Shown piece after piece: positions 1 through 6,389 of a stretch of 10,090 nucleotides of DNA (positions within the stretch are counted from its first letter, which is position 1; each line of letters starts with the position of its first letter). A model generated the notes under the pieces. It was not told the DNA's origin. It ran no database searches and saw nothing but the letters and a program-made list of their open reading frames with translations. The translations under genes and the position numbers were made by a program. The stretch spans positions 1 to 10,090 of the forward strand of contig CAJBVG010000163.1 in NCBI GenBank assembly GCA_903958995.1. The letters are read 5' to 3'. Source of the stretch: an uncultured bacterium (GTDB lineage Bacteria > Bacteroidota > Bacteroidia > Sphingobacteriales > Sphingobacteriaceae).

Positions 1-481
1 AGTGGTTGATGCTATTCCTTATAATGCAGCCATCATGACTAAAGAGGGATTAAATGTTTCTATTAATTCTGATGATGCGGAGATGGCTCGCCGCTTAAAT
101 CAAGAAGCAGCTAAATCGGTTAAGTACGGCGGACTAACAGAAGAGCAAGCATTTAAAATGGTAACACTCAATCCAGCGAAAATGCTTCACATCGATAACA
201 GAGTAGGAAGTATTAAAGCAGGTAAAGATGCCGACTTAGTATTATGGAATGACAATCCACTTTCTATTTATGCTAAACCACTAAAAACTTTTGTTGATGG
301 TATTGATTATTACGATGCCGAAAAAGATGCTAAACTACGTGTTGATATTCGAGTAGAGAAAGAACGCATCATTCAAAAATTATTGACAGCGAAAAAATTA
401 GGAATGCCAACTCAAAAAGCTAGCAAACCAGAAAAGAAATTATATCACTGCGATGATGTAGAAGTAGAATCAATTTATTAA
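1..481 (+). CDS. Amidohydrolase family protein, C-terminal part (5' end outside window)
   Basis: Only the last 159-160 residues are visible; the frame is open to the left edge, so the GTG at base 2 is an internal Val codon and not a start. The segment is the C-terminal end of the metal-dependent amidohydrolase barrel (imidazolonepropionase-like branch) plus its composite beta domain. INSDD (bases about 62-76) carries the Asp that in this superfamily binds metal and acts as the catalytic acid/base. It is followed by GLTEEQAFKMVTLNPAKML and GSIKAGKDADLVLW, the usual signature of these hydrolases. The substrate cannot be told; family members hydrolyse amide or cyclic amide bonds. The HxH motif and any signal peptide lie outside the window. 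The next gene starts 12 nt after the TAA, so the two are probably co-transcribed and form a paralogous pair. Confidence 0.88.
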   Translation, partial: VVDAIPYNAAIMTKEGLNVSINSDDAEMARRLNQEAAKSVKYGGLTEEQAFKMVTLNPAKMLHIDNRVGSIKAGKDADLVLWNDNPLSIYAKPLKTFVDGIDYYDAEKDAKLRVDIRVEKERIIQKLLTAKKLGMPTQKASKPEKKLYHCDDVEVESIY

Positions 482-493
482 TTAGAAATCGAC

Positions 494-1765
494 ATGAAGA
501 AAATATATATACTATTAGCTGCTGCAATACTTACCACACAAGTATTTGCACAAGCACCTTCAAAAAAACAAGACAAAAAAATTGTCATTAAAAATGCAAC
601 GGTACACATCGGTAACGGACAATTATTGGAAAAAGCAACAGTAGTTTTCGATAAGGGAATTATTACCGAAGTAAGTACAAACTCAGTAAACGAAAGCGGA
701 GCTCAAGTAATTGATGCAAATGGAAAGCATGTTTACCCTGGATTAATTGTAGCCGATAGCAGATTAGGGTTAGAAGAAATTGAAGCCATTCGTCCTACCT
801 TAGATTATTATGAAGTAGGAGAAGTTAATCCTAATATTCGTTCGGTGATTGCTTACAATACCGATTCTAAAATTATTCCAACGGTACGATCAAATGGCGT
901 TTTATTAACACTATCTGTTCCAGAAGGGGGCATAATGCCCGGTACCTCATCAGTAATGAAATTAGATGGTTGGAATTGGGAAGATGCAGCCTATAAAATG
1001 GATGCGGTTACCCAATTAAATTGGCCAAGCATGAGCATTCGTAATGCTTGGTGGGCTCCGCCTGCAGAAGAACAAAGAAAACAATCGGCAGCAAACATGG
1101 CGATGATCAAAAAATTCTTTGAAGAAGCCAAAGCGTATAATGAACAAGCTCCATCAACTAAAAATTTAAAATTAGAAGCCATGAAATCTATTTTCAATGG
1201 TTCTAAAAAATTATTCATCAATGCAAGTTCTGCAAAAGAAATTACATCAGCAGTTTTGTTTGCAAAATCATACAACATTAAACCCGTTATTTTAGGGGGC
1301 TCAGAAGCTTACTTAGTCGCTGATTTCTTAAAGGAAAATGATATTGCAGTTATTGCGGCAAACCCGCATTCACTACCTAATAATGAAGATGATGATGTAG
1401 ACATGCCATACAGAAACGCAAAAATATTACACGATAAAGGAGTATTGTATTGCTTATCAATTGGAGGTAGTTGGCAACAACGCAATTTACCATTCGTAGC
1501 TGGAACTACTGCTGCGTATGGTTTAACTAAAGAAGAAGCTTTGCAAAGCGTAACGCTTAACACTGCAAAAATATTAGGCATCGATAAAACAACTGGAAGC
1601 ATTGAAGTTGGAAAAGATGCTAACTTGTTAATTTCGGAAGGCGACTTGTTAGACATGAGAACTTCTAATGTTACTACAGCTTTCATTCAAGGAGCAAGCA
1701 TCGACTTAAATAACAAACAGAAGGACTTGTATAAGTTGTATATGGAGAAGTACCAACTTAAATAA
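494..1765 (+). CDS. Secreted amidohydrolase-like protein lacking metal ligands (probable pseudoenzyme)
   Basis: 423 residues. It begins with a signal peptide: Lys-Lys at 2-3, a hydrophobic core at 4-13, and a likely cleavage site after VFA (19), giving a periplasmic protein. The fold is amidohydrolase: an N-terminal beta domain (29-82), YPGLI (81-85), IMPGTSSVMKLDGWNWEDA (147-165) and the C-terminal signature GLTKEEALQSVTLNTAKIL...GSIEVGKDANLLI (343-380). The residues that should bind metal are missing. The expected D-x-H-x-H after PGLI reads VADSR (86-90), the usual His before the A-x-x-x-x-I segment is Asn243 (FINASSAKEI), and the late Asp position reads CLSIGGSW (320-327). The reading frame is long and intact, so it is maintained and not decaying. 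It may be a partner or regulatory subunit of the upstream paralogue. The start is supported by the signal peptide and the 12-nt spacing. Confidence 0.85.
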   Translation: MKKIYILLAAAILTTQVFAQAPSKKQDKKIVIKNATVHIGNGQLLEKATVVFDKGIITEVSTNSVNESGAQVIDANGKHVYPGLIVADSRLGLEEIEAIRPTLDYYEVGEVNPNIRSVIAYNTDSKIIPTVRSNGVLLTLSVPEGGIMPGTSSVMKLDGWNWEDAAYKMDAVTQLNWPSMSIRNAWWAPPAEEQRKQSAANMAMIKKFFEEAKAYNEQAPSTKNLKLEAMKSIFNGSKKLFINASSAKEITSAVLFAKSYNIKPVILGGSEAYLVADFLKENDIAVIAANPHSLPNNEDDDVDMPYRNAKILHDKGVLYCLSIGGSWQQRNLPFVAGTTAAYGLTKEEALQSVTLNTAKILGIDKTTGSIEVGKDANLLISEGDLLDMRTSNVTTAFIQGASIDLNNKQKDLYKLYMEKYQLK

Positions 1766-1829
1766 TATGTTAATATGTTAATGGGATAATATGTTAATAC
1801 AAGTCCATCATTAACATATTAACATATTA
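1763..1829. repeat. 21-bp inverted repeat built of TTAATATGTTAA motifs (possible bidirectional terminator)
   Basis: Arms 1763-1783 and 1809-1829 are perfectly complementary over 21 bp, with a 25-nt loop. Each arm holds two copies of TAATATGTTAA-type sequence, and the loop holds a third (1788-1798). The left arm includes the TAA stop of the amidohydrolase-like gene. The position between convergent genes suggests transcription termination or mRNA 3'-end protection, but the stem is almost pure A/T and has no GC-rich clamp. The same 13-mer TTAATATGTTAAT recurs at the other convergent junction (8391-8403). Confidence 0.75.
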
Positions 1830-1877
1830 CCAGAAGATGATTTAGTTTTTCTTCGAAAAACTAAATCATCTTCTGGT
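1829..1877. repeat. Perfect 23-bp hairpin overlapping the 3' end of the arginase-family gene
   Basis: Arms 1829-1851 and 1855-1877 are perfectly complementary with a 3-nt loop (TTC, 1852-1854). The right arm contains the last five codons and TAG stop of the - strand gene, so the gene's tail is mirrored just beyond its own stop. It could act as a bidirectional terminator or mRNA stabiliser for the two convergent genes. Neither strand shows a clear U-tract directly after the stem, so it is not a textbook intrinsic terminator. It abuts the preceding inverted repeat, sharing base 1829. Confidence 0.8.
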
Positions 1878-3033
1878 AGTTTCTCCACCAACGTTCTGGC
1901 ATCTCACCTGTAGTAGCTAAACGGTAATCTTCATAAGAACAAGGGATCAATTCAAAGCGTTCGTTTTTAGACGTGTTACTTTGATAGGGAATTTGCATCC
2001 ACCAACGATCTGATTTTTTACTTTTTAGAAATACCACTTCCGATGAAATATTTTCGAAAGTCGCTCTGTATTTTATGAAATCTTTTTTCGATGTTGCAGG
2101 TAAATCATTTTTACGTTGATAGTATCCTTCAATAAAACACCATAACATTTGTGCAACTAATTCTGCTGTTTGTTCTCTATGATCGAACTTTGGATTGTAC
2201 TCGTAAACCCCAACAGAACTAAGCTTATCAGAGATTCCAGCATATCGCATCATTTGGCAAACCTCTTCAGCATAAAATCCATTTGGGTGTGCATTGGCAT
2301 TACCTGGCGCATCCGACATTTTAATGCAAGCCATGTCTACACTAAACATATCAGCAGCACGAATAATAGGTTCCGTTTCTGCAGTATTATTTCTAAACGC
2401 TCCTAATCGGTGAATATCAAAATACATTTGATGCATCAATTCCACACTATCCTGATTCACATAATACGTTTGATAACCGATATTACTATAGTTAAACAAA
2501 TAATGAGGTTCGTGTAAAATGATGCTGTTTAAGTATGAAATAGAATCGGGTGTTTGTTGCTCATCTACTCTTGCATCTAAATCAAAATGAGAATCCAACA
2601 CCACCATATCTACCTTTTTATCTAAATTTTCATATGCCCAATATTGTGCATAAGTTAAATCGTGTCCACCACCAACAATAATAGGAACAATGTTAAGTTT
2701 CATTAATTCATGACAAACATTTTTCAATGCCACATGCGTATCGCGAACTGTATTTCCCGGTAAGATATTACCAAGGTCAACCATCTTCAATTTAAAATCG
2801 CCGACATTCAGTTGGTATAAAGCTTTTCTGATTTTATTTGGCCCTTCTGCACAACCCTCATTCTGAATCGCTTTACGATCTTCTAACACGCCAATAAATG
2901 CTAAATTAATCCCTTCTAAGTCCGGAAAACGATCGGTATACTTCGTAATTTGAAAACCAATTTGGCTTTCATAATACGATTCTATTAATGCTCCATGGTC
3001 TGGAGAAAGGGCTTGTAAAAAGTCTTCTAGCAT
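1861..3033 (-). CDS. Arginase/ureohydrolase-family protein (formimidoylglutamase-like) with an altered metal site
   Basis: 390 residues, longer than the roughly 300-320 of classical arginase/agmatinase, with about 40 extra residues at the N-terminus and a C-terminal tail of about 85 after the hydrolase fold. Family motifs are clear: GGGHD (121-125, His124 metal ligand), DSHFD (147-151, standing for DAHxD), SVDMACIKMSDAPG (231-244) and EYNP (278-281). Ureohydrolases use two Mn2+ to hydrolyse guanidino or formimino groups (arginine, agmatine, formimidoylglutamate). The canonical DxD in the third motif is D233-M-A235, so the second Asp, a ligand of one Mn2+, is replaced by Ala. The true substrate, or whether it binds two metals, is therefore uncertain. 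The gene is divergent from the epimerase gene, with a TAAGTTTG promoter box 16 nt before its ATG. Its 3' end forms one arm of a 23-bp hairpin. Confidence 0.85.
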   Translation of the reverse strand: MLEDFLQALSPDHGALIESYYESQIGFQITKYTDRFPDLEGINLAFIGVLEDRKAIQNEGCAEGPNKIRKALYQLNVGDFKLKMVDLGNILPGNTVRDTHVALKNVCHELMKLNIVPIIVGGGHDLTYAQYWAYENLDKKVDMVVLDSHFDLDARVDEQQTPDSISYLNSIILHEPHYLFNYSNIGYQTYYVNQDSVELMHQMYFDIHRLGAFRNNTAETEPIIRAADMFSVDMACIKMSDAPGNANAHPNGFYAEEVCQMMRYAGISDKLSSVGVYEYNPKFDHREQTAELVAQMLWCFIEGYYQRKNDLPATSKKDFIKYRATFENISSEVVFLKSKKSDRWWMQIPYQSNTSKNERFELIPCSYEDYRLATTGEMPERWWRNYQKMI

Positions 3034-3049
3034 ATTAATTAATTCTACA

Positions 3050-3057
3050 CAAACTTA
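3050..3057 (-). promoter_or_regulatory. Bacteroidota -7 promoter box for the arginase-family gene
   Basis: On the - strand the octamer TAAGTTTG matches TAnnTTTG exactly and ends 16 nt before the ATG at 3033. No convincing TTTG -33 element is seen 19-21 nt upstream. The 47-bp divergent spacer must hold the start signals for both genes. Confidence 0.5.
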
Positions 3058-3068
3058 TATATTTTCTA

Positions 3069-3076
3069 CATATTTG
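3069..3076 (+). promoter_or_regulatory. Probable -7 promoter box of the epimerase gene (very short leader)
   Basis: CATATTTG differs from TAnnTTTG at one base (the initial T) and ends only 4 nt before the ATG at 3081. A start site 4-5 nt past the box would give an essentially leaderless mRNA. No clear -33 TTTG is present. Confidence 0.35.
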
Positions 3077-3080
3077 TATC

Positions 3081-4040
3081 ATGGTTTTTGTCACAGGTGC
3101 CACTGGCTTTTTAGGCTCGTATTTATGTTTATATCTCTCTCAAAAAGGATATCGCATAAAAGCATCTAAACGTCCCGATTCTAAAATACCAACAATTCTA
3201 CAAAATAAAGACATCAACATCGAATGGGTTGATGTAGATCTCATGGATTTTTTTGATGTGAAAGATCACCTAGAAGGGTGTAAAGCTATTTTTCATTGTG
3301 CAGCAGTAGTGAGTTTTAGTGAGGCGAACAAAAAATCACTTTGGGAAACGAATGTCAACATTACGAGTAATATAGTAAACGTTGCCTTAGAGCTGGATGG
3401 CATACATATGGTTCATGTGAGTTCTATCGCTGCAGTTGGTGATGCAAAACCTGGTAAGCAAATTGATGAATCGTGTAGGTGGGTTTATAAGAAAAGCGAC
3501 TCGAATTATTCTATAACAAAATTTGAAGCAGAACGTGAAGTTTGGCGTGGTATTCATGAGGGATTAAAAGCCGTCATTGTTAATCCATCCGTAATATTAG
3601 GTTACGATGAACGAGGACAAGGAAGCATGGGTTTCATTGCACAAATAAAAAATGGCTTATCATTTTATACTTCAGGCAAAACTGGTTTTGTTGATGTGAA
3701 TGATGTTGCTCAAACCATGATTTCATTATATGAACTTCAACTTTCTGGAGAACGCTACATTGTATCGGGTGTTAATTATACTTACCAAACCGTGTTGGAT
3801 ACCATTTCAATCTCATTAAACAAAAAGAAACCATCTATAGCAGTCTCAAAATGGTTCTTAACAAGTTTGGCTTCTATAATACAGCTCTTCAATAAGAATC
3901 ATCCGCTCAATACATTTACTGCAAAATCTGCTTTTCATGTTTCCGAGTATTCTACTCAGAAATTATTGAACGTTATTCCTATTAATTTTACATCTTTAGA
4001 AACTAGTATTCACAATATGGTGAATAAAAAAATAGTTTAA
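3081..4040 (+). CDS. NAD(P)-dependent epimerase/reductase, extended SDR family
   Basis: 319 residues. The nucleotide-binding motif TGATGFLG (5-12) starts almost at the N-terminus, which fixes the start codon. It is followed by FHCAA (71-75), HVSSIAAVG with the catalytic Ser (112-120), YSITK (143-147, catalytic Tyr and Lys) and NPSVILG (168-174). FVDVNDVA (203-210) is the segment typical of extended SDRs. The spacing YxxxK and early TGxxGxxG resemble the dihydroflavonol-reductase / nucleoside-diphosphate-sugar epimerase group. The C-terminal third is not specific enough to name a substrate. It probably reduces or epimerises a sugar nucleotide or small carbonyl compound in the cytoplasm. It precedes the tryptophan dioxygenase gene by 22 nt, but that gene has its own promoter box, so co-transcription is possible but not required. 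Confidence 0.82.
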   Translation: MVFVTGATGFLGSYLCLYLSQKGYRIKASKRPDSKIPTILQNKDINIEWVDVDLMDFFDVKDHLEGCKAIFHCAAVVSFSEANKKSLWETNVNITSNIVNVALELDGIHMVHVSSIAAVGDAKPGKQIDESCRWVYKKSDSNYSITKFEAEREVWRGIHEGLKAVIVNPSVILGYDERGQGSMGFIAQIKNGLSFYTSGKTGFVDVNDVAQTMISLYELQLSGERYIVSGVNYTYQTVLDTISISLNKKKPSIAVSKWFLTSLASIIQLFNKNHPLNTFTAKSAFHVSEYSTQKLLNVIPINFTSLETSIHNMVNKKIV

Positions 4041-4045
4041 ATTTG
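4038..4045 (+). promoter_or_regulatory. Bacteroidota -7 promoter box for the tryptophan 2,3-dioxygenase gene
   Basis: TAAATTTG is an exact TAnnTTTG match and overlaps the epimerase stop codon (TAA at 4038). A partial -33 element, TATG, lies at 4016-4019, 18 nt upstream. The box ends 17 nt before the ATG at 4063, giving a leader of about a dozen bases. Confidence 0.5.
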
Positions 4046-4062
4046 CATCAAACATCAAACAA

Positions 4063-5013
4063 ATGGAACTAAGTCAAGATATAATCGACAGAATTCAAAA
4101 GCTAAAAGAAAAGTACGATACCATGGGGCAAGACCTCTTGTCGTATCTCGATGGATTGCTTTACTCAGAGTATTTAACCTATTGGGATTATATACACCTC
4201 GATACACTTCTTAGTTTACAAAATCCTAAGACCGCATTTCCTGATGAAAACATTTTCATTATGTATCATCAGGTTACAGAATTATATTTCAAAATGATTT
4301 TGAGTGAGTGTGAACAAATTTGTAAGAAAGAAGATATCACAGAAAAGTTTTTCTTAGATCGTATTACTCGCATCAATCGTTATTTTAATTTATTAACGGA
4401 TTCTTTTGATGTGATGGTTGATGGAATGGAGAAAGAGCAATTCCTGAAATACAGAATGTCATTACTTCCTGCGAGTGGATTTCAATCTGCACAATACCGA
4501 ATGATTGAAATTTATGCAACAGACTTTATTAATTTAGTGGATAAAGATGTTCGTGAGGATTTTAAGGAATTAGCATTTGATGCAGATAAGTATTTAGATA
4601 ACATTTATTGGAAACACGGAGCAACCGAATTAAGTACTGGTAAAAAAACATTAACACTTAAGCAATTCGAAGAGAAATATTTAGAAGCATTTTCATCTCT
4701 TGCTAAAAAATGTTTTGAAAATAATTTATACACTGTTTATAAAAAACTTAAATCCGAAGACAATAAGCTTACAGAGGCTATGCGTAAATTCGATTTAAGT
4801 GTAAACGTCAACTGGCCTTTGGTACATTATAAGTCTGCTGTACGTTACTTACACAAAGACCCACAAGACATAAAAGCAACAGGAGGAACGAATTGGCAAA
4901 AATACTTGCCTCCACGTTTCCAGAAACGTATTTTCTATCCAGAATTATGGAGCAATCAAGAAATCGAAGAGTGGGGTAAGGGTTGGGTAGAGAACATCTT
5001 GAAAGATTTATAG
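4063..5013 (+). CDS. kynA: Tryptophan 2,3-dioxygenase
   Basis: 316 residues, cytoplasmic haem enzyme that opens the indole ring of L-tryptophan with O2 to N-formylkynurenine, the first step of the kynurenine route. Family landmarks align well. YLTYWDYIHLDTLLSLQ (37-53) is followed by IFIMYHQVTELYFK (64-77), with Phe65 and distal His69. PASGFQSAQYRMIE (136-149) comes next. Phe127 and Arg131 match the tryptophan-carboxylate pair (Tyr/Phe-x3-Arg; Phe is also found in human TDO). The proximal haem ligand is His255 (LVHYKSAV), and Thr273 in ATGGTNW is the substrate-binding Thr. It is a divergent version with an N-terminal helix before the conserved block. No kynurenine formamidase, kynureninase or monooxygenase gene is in the window. 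The next gene, 52 nt away, is Ald-like; kynureninase releases alanine, so a metabolic link is conceivable but inferred. Confidence 0.92.
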   Translation: MELSQDIIDRIQKLKEKYDTMGQDLLSYLDGLLYSEYLTYWDYIHLDTLLSLQNPKTAFPDENIFIMYHQVTELYFKMILSECEQICKKEDITEKFFLDRITRINRYFNLLTDSFDVMVDGMEKEQFLKYRMSLLPASGFQSAQYRMIEIYATDFINLVDKDVREDFKELAFDADKYLDNIYWKHGATELSTGKKTLTLKQFEEKYLEAFSSLAKKCFENNLYTVYKKLKSEDNKLTEAMRKFDLSVNVNWPLVHYKSAVRYLHKDPQDIKATGGTNWQKYLPPRFQKRIFYPELWSNQEIEEWGKGWVENILKDL

Positions 5014-5065
5014 GTTTCCAATACAAGCCATATTTTCTTATCTTTATATTCTAGCTACATAAAGG

Positions 5066-6286
5066 ATGGACACCTCGAATAAAGGATTTTCTGAAATTGC
5101 CAAACAAGCATTGTTAATGCCTCAAGAAGCGTTGATGGCCATTAAAAACAGAAAACATAATTTAAACATCGGTATTCCTAAAGAAACCACTTTCCAAGAA
5201 AATAGAATTGCACTAACTCCATTATCGGTGGGCCTACTCGTGAACAATGGTCACGAAGTACACATAGAAACCGGTGCTGGTAATGCCGCAAAATTCCCTG
5301 ATAAGGATTATGCTGAAGAAGGTGGGCAAATTGCTTACGACAGCAAGAAAATTTGGGAGTCGGATGTGATTATAAAAGTGGAGCCACCAACCATCGAAGA
5401 AATAGGAATGATGCGTGGCGGACAAACCTTAATTTCTGGCTTACAAGTTTCATCTTTAAAAGCAGACTACTTAAAACTTCTCGTTCAAAAAAATATTACT
5501 GCAGTAGCTTACGAATACTTAAGAGATGAGGGCAACATTCTAACTGTTGTTCGATCGATGAGTGAAATTGTAGGAACGGCTTCTATACACATTGCATCAG
5601 AACTCTTGTGTACACACAATGGTAAAGGATTACTACTTGGTGGTGTTACAGGAATTCCACCAACAGAAATCGTCATCATTGGTGCGGGTACAGTTGGCGA
5701 GTATGCCGCACGTACAGCATTAGCATTAGGTGCCGATGTAAAAGTATTCGACAATTCTGTTTATCATTTGCGACGATTACAAAATAATATAGGCAGTAGA
5801 ATTTTCACTTCAGTATTGCAACCAGTTGTTTTACAAAAAGCATTATCGAAATGTGATGTTGCCATTGGTGCGATGCGTGCAAAAGAAGGTCGTAGTCCTT
5901 GTATCGTTTCCGAAGAAATGGTAAGTAGGATGAAAGAAGATTCTATTATTATCGATGTGAGTATTGATCAGGGTGGGTGTTTCGAAACCTCTAAAGTAAC
6001 GAATCATACCGAACCGGTATTTAAGAAACACGATGTTATCCATTACTGTGTTCCGAACATTGCCTCTAGAGTGGCGCGTACAGCATCGTATGCATTAACT
6101 AATATCTTCACTCCAATTCTATTAGAACTTGGTGAAGCCGGTGGTATGAAAAACTACTTGTGGAGCAACTCCGGCATCCGCAGTGGAGTGTACATGTACA
6201 ACGGACACATCACTAACAAATACTTATCAAACCAATTTAAGTTACCTTATAAAGATTTGGATTTATTGGTTGCAGCGCACGGGTAG
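5066..6286 (+). CDS. ald: Alanine dehydrogenase-family protein with substituted active-site residues
   Basis: 406 residues, about 35 longer at the N-terminus than classical alanine dehydrogenase (about 370), which begins at NIGIPKET (34-41). The AlaDH/PNT two-domain fold is clear. ENRIALTP (45-52) includes Arg47, the equivalent of Arg15 in the M. tuberculosis enzyme. GIPPTEIVIIGAGTVGEYAA (196-215) is the NAD-binding fold, with Asp229 for the ribose. IDQGGCFET (300-308) has the conserved Asp301, followed by YCVPNIASRVARTASYAL (327-344). Classical enzymes convert L-alanine + NAD+ to pyruvate, ammonia and NADH. However, the substrate Lys (KVKEP) reads KVEPP, putting Glu106 there, and the catalytic His (FLHLAA) reads GLQVSS, putting Gln127 there. 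It is much closer to AlaDH than to the transhydrogenase alpha subunit. Activity should not be assumed. A weak promoter box (TATCTTTA, 5039-5046) precedes it. Confidence 0.85.
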   Translation: MDTSNKGFSEIAKQALLMPQEALMAIKNRKHNLNIGIPKETTFQENRIALTPLSVGLLVNNGHEVHIETGAGNAAKFPDKDYAEEGGQIAYDSKKIWESDVIIKVEPPTIEEIGMMRGGQTLISGLQVSSLKADYLKLLVQKNITAVAYEYLRDEGNILTVVRSMSEIVGTASIHIASELLCTHNGKGLLLGGVTGIPPTEIVIIGAGTVGEYAARTALALGADVKVFDNSVYHLRRLQNNIGSRIFTSVLQPVVLQKALSKCDVAIGAMRAKEGRSPCIVSEEMVSRMKEDSIIIDVSIDQGGCFETSKVTNHTEPVFKKHDVIHYCVPNIASRVARTASYALTNIFTPILLELGEAGGMKNYLWSNSGIRSGVYMYNGHITNKYLSNQFKLPYKDLDLLVAAHG

Positions 6287-6312
6287 CCAATGTTTAACTA
6301 AGCGTACTTGGA
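6286..6312 (+). repeat. Degenerate hairpin repeat, unit 0 of the left-flank array
   Basis: CCAA (6287-6290) pairs with TTGG (6308-6311), with a bulged T and a G-C pair (6292/6307), around TTTAACTAAGCGTA. This differs from the loop of the next units at three positions. It begins on the last base of the ald stop codon. The 22 bases 6301-6322 match 6339-6360 at 19 positions, so this is a decayed tandem copy of the unit that follows. Confidence 0.6.
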
Positions 6313-6323
6313 TGCGATGCTTA

Positions 6324-6350
6324 GCCAAGATTTAGCGAAGCGTTCTTGGC
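6324..6350 (+). repeat. Constant-core hairpin repeat, unit A
   Basis: Perfect 7-bp stem GCCAAGA/TCTTGGC around the 13-nt loop TTTAGCGAAGCGT, which carries the core AGCGAAGC at 6334-6341. GCGATGCTT (6314-6322) precedes it and recurs before unit B 38 nt later. The copy beyond the transposase (unit C, opposite strand) has the same stem with its inner A-T pair replaced by G-C, and one base change in the loop. Confidence 0.8.
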
Positions 6351-6360
6351 GGCGATGCTT

Positions 6361-6388
6361 TGACGAGTTTAGCGAAGCGTTCTCGTCA
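6361..6388 (+). repeat. Constant-core hairpin repeat, unit B
   Basis: Perfect 7-bp stem TGACGAG/CTCGTCA around TTTAGCGAAGCGTT. The loop is the same as in unit A but the stem sequence is unrelated, so the arms are complementary to each other without being conserved. The element ends 1 nt before the transposase stop codon (6390-6392, - strand), suggesting it marks the 3' boundary of the transposase module and may help end its transcript. Confidence 0.8.
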
Positions 6389-6389
6389 C

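Noticed and set aside
2..4. GTG as the start of the first gene
   Set aside because: The frame continues to the left edge and the visible protein lacks the whole N-terminal half of the amidohydrolase barrel; this is an internal Val codon.
1309..1686. Open frame on the - strand opposite the amidohydrolase-like gene (also 991-1278)
   Set aside because: Antisense to a well-supported gene, with no recognisable protein features and no promoter; a shadow frame.
1829..1877. Classical Rho-independent terminator
   Set aside because: The stem is perfect, but neither strand has a U-tract after it and the stem is not GC-rich; recorded as an inverted repeat with a possible termination role.
5509..6043. 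Two open frames on the - strand opposite the ald gene
   Set aside because: They mirror the ald coding sequence and have no family features; coding by chance.
5066..6286. NAD(P) transhydrogenase alpha subunit
   Set aside because: The IDQGGCFET motif and C-terminal region are AlaDH-type, and no transhydrogenase membrane or beta subunit gene follows.
6301..6388. Short CRISPR array
   Set aside because: A repeat of about 38 nt with two to three decaying copies, hairpin arms that change between copies, no spacers and no cas genes; it fits REP-type units beside a RAYT instead.
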